Part shown: positions 1 to 6,080 of the stretch, in pieces
Position numbering within the stretch: the first letter of the stretch is position 1
Layout of the letters: every line of letters begins with the position of its first letter
Notes under the pieces: model-generated
What the model saw: the letters and a program-made list of their open reading frames with translations, nothing else
What the model was told of the DNA's origin: nothing
Database searches by the model: none
Translations under genes and position numbers: made by a program
Source of the DNA: Bacteroidaceae bacterium
Lineage (GTDB): Bacteria; Bacteroidota; Bacteroidia; Bacteroidales; Bacteroidaceae
Length of the DNA stretch: 10,770 bases
Direction: 5' to 3'
Assembly (NCBI GenBank): GCA_016292545.1
Contig: JAEDIG010000082.1
Coordinates: 1-10,770 of the forward strand

Positions 1-1341
1 ATTCTTCCAGTAGCCGGCCATCACGTTTTCGCCCTTCACCACAATTTCGCCCTGCTGGCCTGTGGGAAGGGGGCGGCCGTCGGCATCACAGATGCGCAGT
101 TCGATGGGTTCCACCAGCTTTCCGCTGCTGCCCAGACGGTAGAACTCCGGTGTGTTGGTGCTGATGACTGGGGTGGCTTCGCTCAGGCCATAACCCTGGT
201 ACATGGGCAGGCCAATGCCGATATAGAAGCGCTGCAGGTCCTTGTCGAGCAGGGCTCCTCCGCCGATAAAGAATCGCAGCTGGCCGCCGAAGCTCTCCCT
301 CACCTTGCTCAGCAGCAACTTGTCCATCAGGGCTACGAGCGGCTGGAGCACCATGCGCAGTCCTTTGCCATCGAGGCAACTCTCTCCGTAGTACAGCCTG
401 CGGATGCTGGTGGCCAGAAGGAACAGGCGCTGCACGCCTTTCCCCTGTTTGCGGATGCTCTGTTCGATGTTCTTCTTGAAACTCTTTGCCAGAGCGGGCA
501 CGGAGAGGATAAAGTGCGGCTTCACCTCACGGATGTTCAGGGGGATGTTCTTCAGCGTCTCCATAGGCGAGCGTCCGTTCTGCACCGTGGCCACCGAGGC
601 ACCCTGCATCATCATCACGTAGAAGCCCACCACATGGGCAAAGCAATGGTCGAGCGGCAGGATGATGAGTGTGCGCCAAGTGTGGTTGATGGGCACGCGC
701 GAGAGGCATTGCTCCACATTGGCGGTGTAGTTGCGGTGGGTGAGGCATACGCCCTTGGGGTCGGCGGTGGTTCCGCTTGTATAGGTGATGGTGGCCAGGT
801 CATCGTTGCGCAGACTCATGCCCACGCTCAGGAATTCCTCCATGGTGTGGGCCTTCAGATAGGCTTCTCCCATGGCCATCACCTGTTCGATGCTGATTTC
901 GCCCGGTTGCAGTTCCTGCTGTTTGTCCAGCACAATCACGTGCTTCACCATGGGCAAGTCGCCCTTGATGGCACGCACCTTGCGCAACTGGCTTCCGCTC
1001 ACCACGATGAAGCGCACATCGCCATGCTGCATGCGGAAAAGCAAATCACCGTTCTCTTCCAGCTTGATGCTCAGGGGAACGTTGATGGCACCGGCATAGA
1101 ACATGGCTAGTTCGCTCACAATCCAAAGGTTGCGCCCTTCGGAGAGCAGGGCCATGCAGTCGCCTTTGTTCACGCCCAACTGCCTGAATCCGGCACCAAG
1201 GCGGTATACCATGTCTTGCACTTTGCGATAGGTGGTGTGGGTCCATTCCTTTCCCACTTTCTCCATGAGGAAGGTGTGGTCTGCATACGTCTTGGCACTG
1301 TGCTCAAAGACGTCCACGATGGTTCTTTTTTCTGTGGTCAT
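1..1341 (-). CDS. Long-chain acyl-CoA synthetase (AMP-forming), 3' end outside window
   Basis: The first 447 residues of an ANL-superfamily adenylate-forming enzyme are present; the reading frame is open to the left edge, so the C-terminal domain (expected ~150 residues, with the hinge and catalytic Lys) is missing. Seen: the P-loop-like motif YTSGTTADPKGV at residues 187-198, the motif GYGLSEATP at 383-391, and a GxVxxGExxMxGYWKN stretch at the cut. By family these enzymes join a fatty acid to CoA via an acyl-AMP intermediate in the cytoplasm or on the inner membrane face. Chain-length preference cannot be read from sequence. The ATG at 1341 is the first in the frame and lies ~37 bases behind a TATCTTTG -7 box. 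The neighbouring minus-strand lipocalin-like ORF is separated from it by a terminator, so this is probably its own transcription unit. Confidence 0.93.
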   Translation of the reverse strand, partial: MTTEKRTIVDVFEHSAKTYADHTFLMEKVGKEWTHTTYRKVQDMVYRLGAGFRQLGVNKGDCMALLSEGRNLWIVSELAMFYAGAINVPLSIKLEENGDLLFRMQHGDVRFIVVSGSQLRKVRAIKGDLPMVKHVIVLDKQQELQPGEISIEQVMAMGEAYLKAHTMEEFLSVGMSLRNDDLATITYTSGTTADPKGVCLTHRNYTANVEQCLSRVPINHTWRTLIILPLDHCFAHVVGFYVMMMQGASVATVQNGRSPMETLKNIPLNIREVKPHFILSVPALAKSFKKNIEQSIRKQGKGVQRLFLLATSIRRLYYGESCLDGKGLRMVLQPLVALMDKLLLSKVRESFGGQLRFFIGGGALLDKDLQRFYIGIGLPMYQGYGLSEATPVISTNTPEFYRLGSSGKLVEPIELRICDADGRPLPTGQQGEIVVKGENVMAGYWKN

Positions 1342-1378
1342 TATGTAGTGTTGTAGGGTTAGGGCCTTTTTGTGTGGG

Positions 1379-1409
1379 CAAAGATAGGACAAAAAAACGG
1401 GAAACCCAA
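1379..1409 (-). promoter_or_regulatory. Promoter of the acyl-CoA synthetase gene
   Basis: On the minus strand, TTG (1409-1407), 20 bases, then TATCTTTG (1386-1379) match the Bacteroidetes -33/-7 pattern. The -33 element and spacer lie inside the 3' arm and T-tract of the preceding terminator, so the two signals share DNA. Confidence 0.7.
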
Positions 1410-1439
1410 GAAAAAGCGACAAATTTTTTGGGTTTCCCG
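1391..1439 (-). terminator. Rho-independent terminator of the lipocalin-like gene
   Basis: An 11-bp perfect inverted repeat (CGGGAAACCCA at 1398-1408 with TGGGTTTCCCG at 1429-1439) is followed on the minus strand by seven T (1397-1391). It lies 22 bases beyond the stop codon at 1461. Confidence 0.88.
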
Positions 1440-1460
1440 CGGTCAGGTTCAGACAAGCAC

Positions 1461-1811
1461 CTACTGATTCATCTTGCGTGTGAATTCCATTCTCAGATTC
1501 CTCTTCTGCAACACAAGGCTGTCGGCAATGAGGCTGTGAATCCTCAGCGTGTCGGAAAAGGACACGGTCTGATGGTTGCCTATGCTTTGGCCGGTGAGGA
1601 CGAGGGTGTCGCCCTGCCGGTGCCATGTTTCATACCGGAGTGTGGACATGTTCACCGACTCGGCCTTGCCGTCGGCTCCCAGGATGAAGCCCTGCTGCAG
1701 GTGTGGCAGGCCGGGTACCGGCTGCATCCATTGCCCCTCCATCTGGGGCATTTTCCTTGCATCAAACGTTATTAAAAGATGTAAAAGACGCCGGACCCTC
1801 CTTTTTGCCAT
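1461..1811 (-). CDS. Lipocalin-like protein, possibly 5'-damaged
   Basis: A 116-residue ORF. From about residue 25 (MEGQWMQPVPG) to the end it reads like the small Bacteroidetes lipocalin-like family: a beta-rich barrel with short strands such as TLRYETWHRQGDTLVLTG and SFSDTLRIHSLIADSLVL. Those relatives are usually exported lipoproteins of unknown ligand. Here the N-terminus (MAKRRVRRLLHLLITFDARK) is basic and has no clear signal peptide or lipobox, so either the protein stays in the cytoplasm or the real 5' end was lost or shifted out of frame. The start at 1811 is uncertain; an internal Met directly before EGQW is another option. A TA-N3-TTTG element (1843-1835) upstream is only near consensus. 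A strong terminator follows the gene. Family assignment is from recalled sequence resemblance. Confidence 0.6.
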   Translation of the reverse strand: MAKRRVRRLLHLLITFDARKMPQMEGQWMQPVPGLPHLQQGFILGADGKAESVNMSTLRYETWHRQGDTLVLTGQSIGNHQTVSFSDTLRIHSLIADSLVLQKRNLRMEFTRKMNQ

Positions 1812-1904
1812 CTCTGCCTGTCATCCCGTGCCTACAAAGGATAAGGAAGGTGAAAGAATTATAAACCAGTGGATTATTGTATGGATTAAGTGGAGAAAAA
1901 GCCG

Positions 1905-1912
1905 TATATTTG
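1905..1912 (+). promoter_or_regulatory. -7 box of the choloylglycine-hydrolase-like gene
   Basis: TATATTTG followed by GCA is a perfect TAnnTTTG box 61 bases before the ATG at 1974. No TTTG or TTG occurs at the ideal 19-20 base distance, so only the -7 element is called. Confidence 0.6.
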
Positions 1913-1973
1913 CATCGGCTAGCCAAAAAAGAGAGAGTGTTCTTTATGTGATTGTTTCATCTGATTAAGAACT

Positions 1974-3059
1974 ATGCGTATGAAAAGATTGTATGTAGGG
2001 GTGGCCATTGCCACCTGGATGATGTGTTCGCTGGATGCCGTTTCCTGCACGGGCATCACGCTCTCCACCAAGGATGGTTTCACCATAACCGCCCGCACTA
2101 TTGAGTGGGCCGGAGGTGACCTGAACAGCCGCTATGTGATAGTGCCTGCGGGCTATGCCCAGCAGTCGTGGCTGCCGGGAGGGGCCAGGGATGGCTGCCG
2201 CTTTGCAGCCCGATATGGTTATGTGGGCCTGGCAGTGGAGGAGGATCCTTTTGTGGTGGAAGGGGTGAACGAGGCAGGTCTGTCGGCAGGGCTTTTCTAT
2301 TTTCCCGAGTATGGGGAGTACCCCGAATATGATGCATCGCAGAACGACAAGACACTGAGCGACCTGCAACTGGTGTCGTGGGTGCTTTCGGGATTCCGTT
2401 CCGTCGACGAAGTGAAGCAGGCATTGCAGGGTGTGAGGGTGGCTGGCATTGACCCCAGAGGCTCCACGGTGCATTGGCGCATCACCGAACAGGGTGGCCG
2501 CCAGATGGTGGTGGAGATTGTGGCTGGCAAGTTGCAATGCTATGACAATCCGTTGGGTGTGCTCACCAATTCGCCCGGTTTTGAGTGGCACCAGACAAAC
2601 CTGAACAACTATGTGAACCTGGTGCCGGGAACCATGAGCGACAGGCTGGTGGGCGACCTCACGCTCAGAGCGTTTGGTGGCGGAAGCGGACTTCATGGCA
2701 TTCCGGGCGACATGACCCCTCCGTCGCGCTTCGTGAGGGCCGCTTTTTTCCAGGCCACTGCGCCCAGGCAGGAGAGCTGCGAGGACGCAGTGTTGCAGGC
2801 TTTCCATATCCTCAACAATTTCGACATCCCGGTGGGCATACAGTTTGCCGAGGGGCAGACGGTGCCCGACATCCCCAGTGCCACGCAGTGGACGGTGGCT
2901 ACCGACTTGCAGAACCGGCGCATCTATTTTCGCACGATGTACAATTCCAACATCCGCTGTATCGACCTGAAGACGATAGATTTCAGGAAAGTGCGCTTCC
3001 AGTCGGCCATGTTGGATGCCGTACACAAGCAACCGATAGAGATGGTTCGTGTGCAATGA
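1974..3059 (+). CDS. Exported choloylglycine hydrolase / penicillin V acylase family Ntn-hydrolase
   Basis: 361 residues. Residues 1-24 form a signal peptide (basic start, hydrophobic core, AVS at the cleavage site), so cleavage would expose Cys25 as the N-terminal nucleophile, as required in this family (linear amide C-N hydrolases). Further landmarks: CTGITL (25-30), TARTIEW (39-45) with the conserved Arg41, GVNEAGLSAGLFYFPEY (97-113), NPLGVLTNSPGF (192-203) and SRFVR (251-255). The position usually Asp in Gram-positive bile salt hydrolases appears to be Glu44. Members hydrolyse amide bonds in conjugated bile salts, penicillin V or acyl-homoserine lactones; sequence alone does not settle the substrate. 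Location is predicted periplasmic. The first ATG (1974) is chosen; the ATG at 1980 is equally possible. It has its own -7 box and no operon partner. Confidence 0.9.
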   Translation: MRMKRLYVGVAIATWMMCSLDAVSCTGITLSTKDGFTITARTIEWAGGDLNSRYVIVPAGYAQQSWLPGGARDGCRFAARYGYVGLAVEEDPFVVEGVNEAGLSAGLFYFPEYGEYPEYDASQNDKTLSDLQLVSWVLSGFRSVDEVKQALQGVRVAGIDPRGSTVHWRITEQGGRQMVVEIVAGKLQCYDNPLGVLTNSPGFEWHQTNLNNYVNLVPGTMSDRLVGDLTLRAFGGGSGLHGIPGDMTPPSRFVRAAFFQATAPRQESCEDAVLQAFHILNNFDIPVGIQFAEGQTVPDIPSATQWTVATDLQNRRIYFRTMYNSNIRCIDLKTIDFRKVRFQSAMLDAVHKQPIEMVRVQ

Positions 3060-3120
3060 GGGCGGTGTGGTGTTTCGTCACCAAAAAGTTTCATCTTGTC
3101 CCCTTGGCGGGAAAATGGTA

Positions 3121-3151
3121 TTGGCCGTATGAGAAAGGAATTGTATCTTTG
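3121..3151 (+). promoter_or_regulatory. Promoter of the PepSY-like lipoprotein gene
   Basis: TTG (3121-3123), 20 bases, then TATCTTTG (3144-3151) followed by CAGC match the Bacteroidetes consensus, 48 bases before the start codon. Confidence 0.78.
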
Positions 3152-3199
3152 CAGCGAGTAAATGAGAGTGTAATCAGATTATGAACTTTAAACACAACG

Positions 3200-3646
3200 A
3201 TGATGAAAAAACTAGCGATGATGATGATGATTGGCTTGTTCACCGTTGGGGTGACAAGTTGTCGGGCCGACAGCGAGAAGGTTATCGACGTGAAACAGTT
3301 GCCCGAGGTGGCAGAGAATTTTATCAGCGAACATTTTGCCGACTCCAAGGTGGCGGCGGCCAAGGTGGAGAACCTTTGGAGGAACAAGAGCTATGAGGTG
3401 TATTTCACCAATGGCGATCACATTGATTTTGACAGGAATGGCAATTGGGAAGAGATTGAATGCAAGTCCACGGCAGTGCCGACTGCAGTGGTGCCCGCAG
3501 CCATCCATGAGTATGTGGCCAAGACCTATCCGGGGGAGCGCATCAAGAAGCTGGAGAGAGACCGCTGGAAATATGAGGTGAAACTCTCCAATCGCATTGA
3601 ACTGACGTTTGACTTGAAGTTTAATCTTAAGGACGTGGATATGTAA
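3200..3646 (+). CDS. PepSY-like (DUF2874) putative lipoprotein
   Basis: 148 residues. The N-terminus has two Lys, a Met-rich hydrophobic core and a lipobox-like VTSC with Cys21, so a lipoprotein facing the periplasm or outer membrane is likely; plain signal peptidase I export is the alternative. The mature part holds two related alpha/beta units. Unit one runs LPEVAENFISEHF to YEVYFTNGDHIDFDRNGNW (about 34-84). Unit two runs VPAAIHEYVAKTYPG to YEVKLSNRIELTFD (about 97-139). This is the PepSY-like family abundant in gut Bacteroidales; its molecular role is not established. A run of ATG repeats at the 5' end (Met1, 2, 7-10) makes the exact start ambiguous and could slip during replication. A strong terminator 35 bases downstream and its own promoter make it monocistronic. 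Confidence 0.88.
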   Translation: MMKKLAMMMMIGLFTVGVTSCRADSEKVIDVKQLPEVAENFISEHFADSKVAAAKVENLWRNKSYEVYFTNGDHIDFDRNGNWEEIECKSTAVPTAVVPAAIHEYVAKTYPGERIKKLERDRWKYEVKLSNRIELTFDLKFNLKDVDM

Positions 3647-3680
3647 GGACGTTAATGTTACAGATAATTTCGGATGTGAG

Positions 3681-3741
3681 TCTGGAAGACGCTATGGGAG
3701 CAGAGGCCTGCTGGACATAGTCTCTTCCAGACCGTTTTTTT
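3681..3741 (+). terminator. Rho-independent terminator of the PepSY-like gene
   Basis: A three-tier hairpin: TCTGGAAGA (3681-3689) pairs with TCTTCCAGA (3723-3731), CTATG with CATAG, and inner AGCAG with CTGCT. Seven T follow (3735-3741). The T-tract is only on the plus-strand side, so it serves the upstream plus-strand gene. Confidence 0.88.
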
Positions 3742-3760
3742 GTGGTATGGGTTCTCTCTT

Positions 3761-4381
3761 CTATTTCTTTTCGATAATACGGATGTCGAACTGGTTGCTG
3801 TCGGCTGCCGTCTTCTTTCCGTTCTCCAAATGGCTGATGGTGAGCTTCTGCTTGCGGTCGTTCCATTCGATGAGGGTGCGGTGGCAGTGGCCCTGCTCGT
3901 AAGCATAGGTGTCCCCGTCATCCTCATAAAGCGTGAATGAGGCATCTGATCCAGGATAGACGGTGATGGTCTTGCGGCCGGCCAGCGCCTGCTTGGTCCA
4001 TGCCCGCAGTGTGGACGGGGGTGAGCGTGTGGCCGTCGATGAGTGCCACGCGTCTTCCTTTCCGGTCGAATGCGGCCAGTGTCAGTTGCTCGCGGTCGAT
4101 GTCAATCCTTATGTCATGTAGTTTGAGGCTGGTGGATGAGGCTTTGTCCTTGCGGCGGAAAGCCAGGTCGGGATTGGGCACCTTGCCCACATATAGCAGC
4201 TCAGGCAAGGGACTGTCGGGGGCTGGCTGTTCCTCATACACCACCCGCACGGTGCGTTCCGTGAGTGGTGTCAGGCGGAGGTGCCTTTTCCAAAATCAAT
4301 GGTCTCAGGTTTTTGTGCGTTTGCAGGCGAGGCTGGAATCAGGGCGAGAGCCAGCAGCAATAGGGTTAATCGCTTGTTCAT
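3761..4381 (-). pseudogene. Collapsed GH31 glycoside hydrolase (both ends kept, catalytic domain deleted)
   Basis: Three frames must be joined. Frame 1, from ATG 4381, encodes a good signal peptide (MNKRLTLLLLALALIPASPA) and continues to KPETIDFGKG, then meets a TGA; a one-base shift near 4276-4284 is needed. Frame 2 (to about 4015) reads LRLTPLTERTVRVVYEEQ ... SLKLHDIRIDIDREQLTLAAFD ... VALIDGHTLTP, typical of the N-terminal beta-sandwich of Bacteroidetes GH31 enzymes. Frame 3 reads LRAWTKQALAGRKTITVYPG, SFTLYEDDGDTYAYEQGHCH, and ends IIEKK with a stop at 3761, typical of the GH31 C-terminal DUF5110 domain. The (beta/alpha)8 barrel with both catalytic Asp residues is absent, so about 200 codons remain of a usual ~700-900. 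The frame 2 to 3 change near 4010-4030 is best explained as the deletion junction. No active enzyme is expected. Confidence 0.82.
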
Positions 4382-4403
4382 CGGGTCTTGTTTTCTGGTA
4401 TAT

Positions 4404-4461
4404 AAAAAATGGCATTCCATCCGGCGGGGCTATGGAAAACTACCGATGCGGATGGAATGCC
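4404..4461 (-). terminator. Rho-independent terminator of the rubrerythrin gene
   Basis: A perfect 13-bp stem (CGGATGGAATGCC at 4449-4461 with GGCATTCCATCCG at 4411-4423) has a 25-nt loop and is followed on the minus strand by A and six T (4409-4404). It lies ~45 bases after the stop codon at 4506. Confidence 0.88.
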
Positions 4462-4505
4462 CTAGACAATTACAAATTACAGTGTTCTTTTCCTTTCTCG
4501 GCTTA

Positions 4506-5054
4506 TTATTCGCCGAAATAGCGTTTCAGCAGGCCCAGGAAGCCCTTGCCGTGGCGGGCTTCGTCCTTAGCCATTTCGTGAACGGTGTCGTGGATGGCAT
4601 CCAGATTGGCAGCCTTGGCAGCCTTGGCAATGTCCAGCTTGCCGGCGGTTGCGCCACATTCAGCTTCGGCACGCTTCTGCAGGTTGGTCTTGGTGTCCCA
4701 AACCATGTCGCCAATCAGTTCGCAGAACTTGGCGGCGTGTTCAGCCTCTTCCAGCGCATAGCGACGGAAGGCTTCGCCGATTTCGGGATAGCCCTCGCGG
4801 TGAGCCTGGCGCGACATGGCCAGATACATACCTACTTCGGTGCATTCGCCCTCGAAATGAGCCTTCAGTCCGGCCATGATTTCTTCGGGGCAGCCCTTGG
4901 CTACGCCAATCTCATGCTCGCATACGAAGTTCAGTGTGTCGTTGGCCACTTCCTTGAACTTGCTGGCGGGAGCTTTACACTGGGGGCAGTTGGCAGGTGC
5001 CTCTTCGCCCTCGTAAATATAACCACATACGGTGCATACAAATTTCTTCTTCAT
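4506..5054 (-). CDS. Reverse rubrerythrin (N-terminal rubredoxin domain, C-terminal diiron ferritin-like domain)
   Basis: 182 residues, complete. The N-terminal rubredoxin-like knuckles are Cys7-x2-Cys10 and Cys23-x2-Cys26, binding one iron. The remainder is a four-helix ferritin-like domain with two ExxH motifs, EAEH (103-106) and EARH (165-168), plus Glu-rich helices that would bind the diiron site. The domain order is reversed relative to classical rubrerythrin. By family it is a cytoplasmic NAD(P)H-linked peroxidase that removes hydrogen peroxide (and oxygen, via partner reductases) in anaerobes, protecting against air exposure. The start at 5054 is clear: MKKKFVCTVCG places the first Cys pair at the usual distance. 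It has a textbook promoter upstream and a perfect terminator downstream, so it is monocistronic. High expression is plausible from the consensus promoter. Confidence 0.96.
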   Translation of the reverse strand: MKKKFVCTVCGYIYEGEEAPANCPQCKAPASKFKEVANDTLNFVCEHEIGVAKGCPEEIMAGLKAHFEGECTEVGMYLAMSRQAHREGYPEIGEAFRRYALEEAEHAAKFCELIGDMVWDTKTNLQKRAEAECGATAGKLDIAKAAKAANLDAIHDTVHEMAKDEARHGKGFLGLLKRYFGE

Positions 5055-5083
5055 AACTGTATAGATTTAATGTTGAAACAACG

Positions 5084-5115
5084 CAAAGTTACTATTTCTG
5101 CCACTACCCACCAAA
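5084..5115 (-). promoter_or_regulatory. Promoter of the rubrerythrin gene
   Basis: On the minus strand, TTTG (5115-5112), 20 bases, then TAACTTTG (5091-5084) form a full Bacteroidetes consensus, 30 bases before the ATG. Confidence 0.85.
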
Positions 5116-5162
5116 TAAATCACTCTTTTTTTCATCAGTTTTAGGTATTTTTATCCGTTTGC

Positions 5163-5193
5163 TTGCGGTTGAAGATTATTTTTTATAACTTTG
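5163..5193 (+). promoter_or_regulatory. Promoter of tRNA-Gly
   Basis: TTG (5163-5165), 20 bases, then TAACTTTG (5186-5193) followed by CACC lies 28 bases before the tRNA 5' end. Confidence 0.78.
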
Positions 5194-5221
5194 CACCCGA
5201 AAATTCGCTGTCAACCTCCAT

Positions 5222-5297
5222 GCGATAGTAGCTCAGTTGGTAGAGCATCGGCTTCCCAAGCCGAGGGTCACGAGTTCGAGCCTCGCCTATCGCTCCA
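5222..5297 (+). tRNA. tRNA-Gly (anticodon CCC)
   Basis: 76 nt including an encoded CCA. The acceptor stem GCGATAG/CTATCGC is perfect, with discriminator U. The D-arm is GCTC...GAGC. The anticodon stem TCGGC/GCCGA encloses the loop TTCCCAA, giving anticodon CCC, which reads GGG. The T-arm CGAG/CTCG has the loop TTCGAGC, and the outermost T-stem pair is an A-C mismatch. It starts 28 bases after a consensus promoter. A run of nine T lies at 5358-5366, but no good stem precedes it, so no terminator is called. Confidence 0.96.
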
Positions 5298-5398
5298 CAG
5301 CATACCAATATGTAGTGTTCATTCACGTAAGTCTAATTGGCTTCTCGTGGATGGCACTTTTTTTTTGTGCTTTGTCGTAACTATATACATTAATTAAT

Positions 5399-5688
5399 AT
5401 GCAAGAGAAAACATTTATGCCAAGACTGTGGACAGGCGACTTTGTGCGCATCTGTCTGGTCAATTTTTTCATTTTCGTCAATTTCCATGCCTTGTTGCCC
5501 ACGTTCCCGTTCTTTGTCACCTATCTGGGAGGCGATGCAGTAGCCATTGGTGTGGCCACCGCCTTGTTCAGTATTCGGGCTATGATGTGATGTTCTATGT
5601 CATGGCGCTCGCGGGTGTGGCTTCTGCATGGTACTACCACAATTTTGGCCGTTGCCATCGTTCTTCGCTCCGTCCGTCCCGAGGCTGA
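5399..5688 (+). pseudogene. Collapsed MFS transporter (N- and C-terminal ends joined out of frame)
   Basis: The first frame begins at ATG 5399 and reads PRLWTGDFVRICLVNFFIF ... LLPTFPFFVTYLGGDAVAIG, typical of transmembrane helix 1 and the following loop of a major-facilitator drug/sugar efflux protein, then stops after 63 residues at 5590. From about 5573 another frame reads GYDVMFYVMALAGVASAWYY, typical of the last helix of the same kind of transporter, and stops at 5688. About 300 residues (helices 2 to 11) are missing, and the junction near 5570-5580 is out of frame. No transport function is expected. It lies directly behind the tRNA-Gly gene. An assembly error is possible, but the same kind of loss appears in the GH31 remnant at 3761-4381. 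Confidence 0.75.
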
Positions 5689-5758
5689 TCATCCGTTCTG
5701 TTGAGTATCTCATTCAGCATTGTATGTGAAATACCAGCATGTGTCCGACTTTCCGCAA

Positions 5759-5942
5759 GGAACGCGGAACGTTCACATTTTTGCATGCGAGTAAAAAATA
5801 CCAGCCAAGGCCATTTTGTTACCTAACTGGAGAAATTTTGCTGCCCAACTGGAAAAAAAATGCTGCCCAGTTAGGTAGCAAATTCTGTCCGGTTGGCCGT
5901 CTGTGCGGCGTCACCTTTCATGACCCAAGCGTTCCACGTTCC
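5759..5942. repeat. Nested imperfect inverted-repeat element in a gene-free stretch
   Basis: The 360 bases between the transporter remnant and the HNH gene hold no convincing ORF. Outer arms: GGAACGCGGAACGTT (5759-5773) and the inverted AGCGTTCCACGTTCC (5928-5942), 13 of 15 matching. Inner arms: TTTGTTACCTAACTGG (5815-5830) and the inverted CCAGTTAGGTAGCAAA (5867-5882), 15 of 16 matching. A third, direct copy of the inner unit, TTTGCTGCCCAACTGG, lies at 5837-5852. Both arm pairs centre near 5849-5850. A 10-base direct repeat, AAATACCAGC, flanks the left side (5729-5738 and 5796-5805). It could be a degenerate miniature element or a REP-like palindrome; no transposase or target duplication was identified. 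Confidence 0.6.
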
Positions 5943-6050
5943 ATACAAGCGATTTTGGATGTATACGCTGGACTATACCTAAATTAATGAAGTAATGACA
6001 AAGATTATAGCCTATCCTGGACGCAATTCATGAGCCTACGAAAGTTATTT

Positions 6051-6080
6051 ATTGAGTCCACTTCAAAAAGTGGACTCAAT
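6051..6080 (-). terminator. Hairpin at the end of the restriction-modification operon
   Basis: A perfect 13-bp inverted repeat, ATTGAGTCCACTT (6051-6063) and AAGTGGACTCAAT (6068-6080), has a 4-base loop and touches the stop codon of the HNH gene. No clear T-tract follows on the minus strand, so termination is likely but not certain; it could instead stabilise the mRNA 3' end. Confidence 0.6.

Noticed and set aside
514..1110. 198-residue plus-strand ORF opposite the acyl-CoA synthetase
   Set aside because: It is His-rich with no family resemblance, and it is the antisense shadow of a gene with clear motifs.
1965..3056. 363-residue minus-strand ORF opposite the choloylglycine hydrolase-like gene
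   Set aside because: It is an antisense shadow with low-complexity His/Arg-rich text; the plus strand has the signal peptide and all catalytic motifs.
5739..5987. 82-residue plus-strand ORF
   Set aside because: It runs straight through the nested inverted repeats, has no family resemblance and no promoter, and is a chance ORF.
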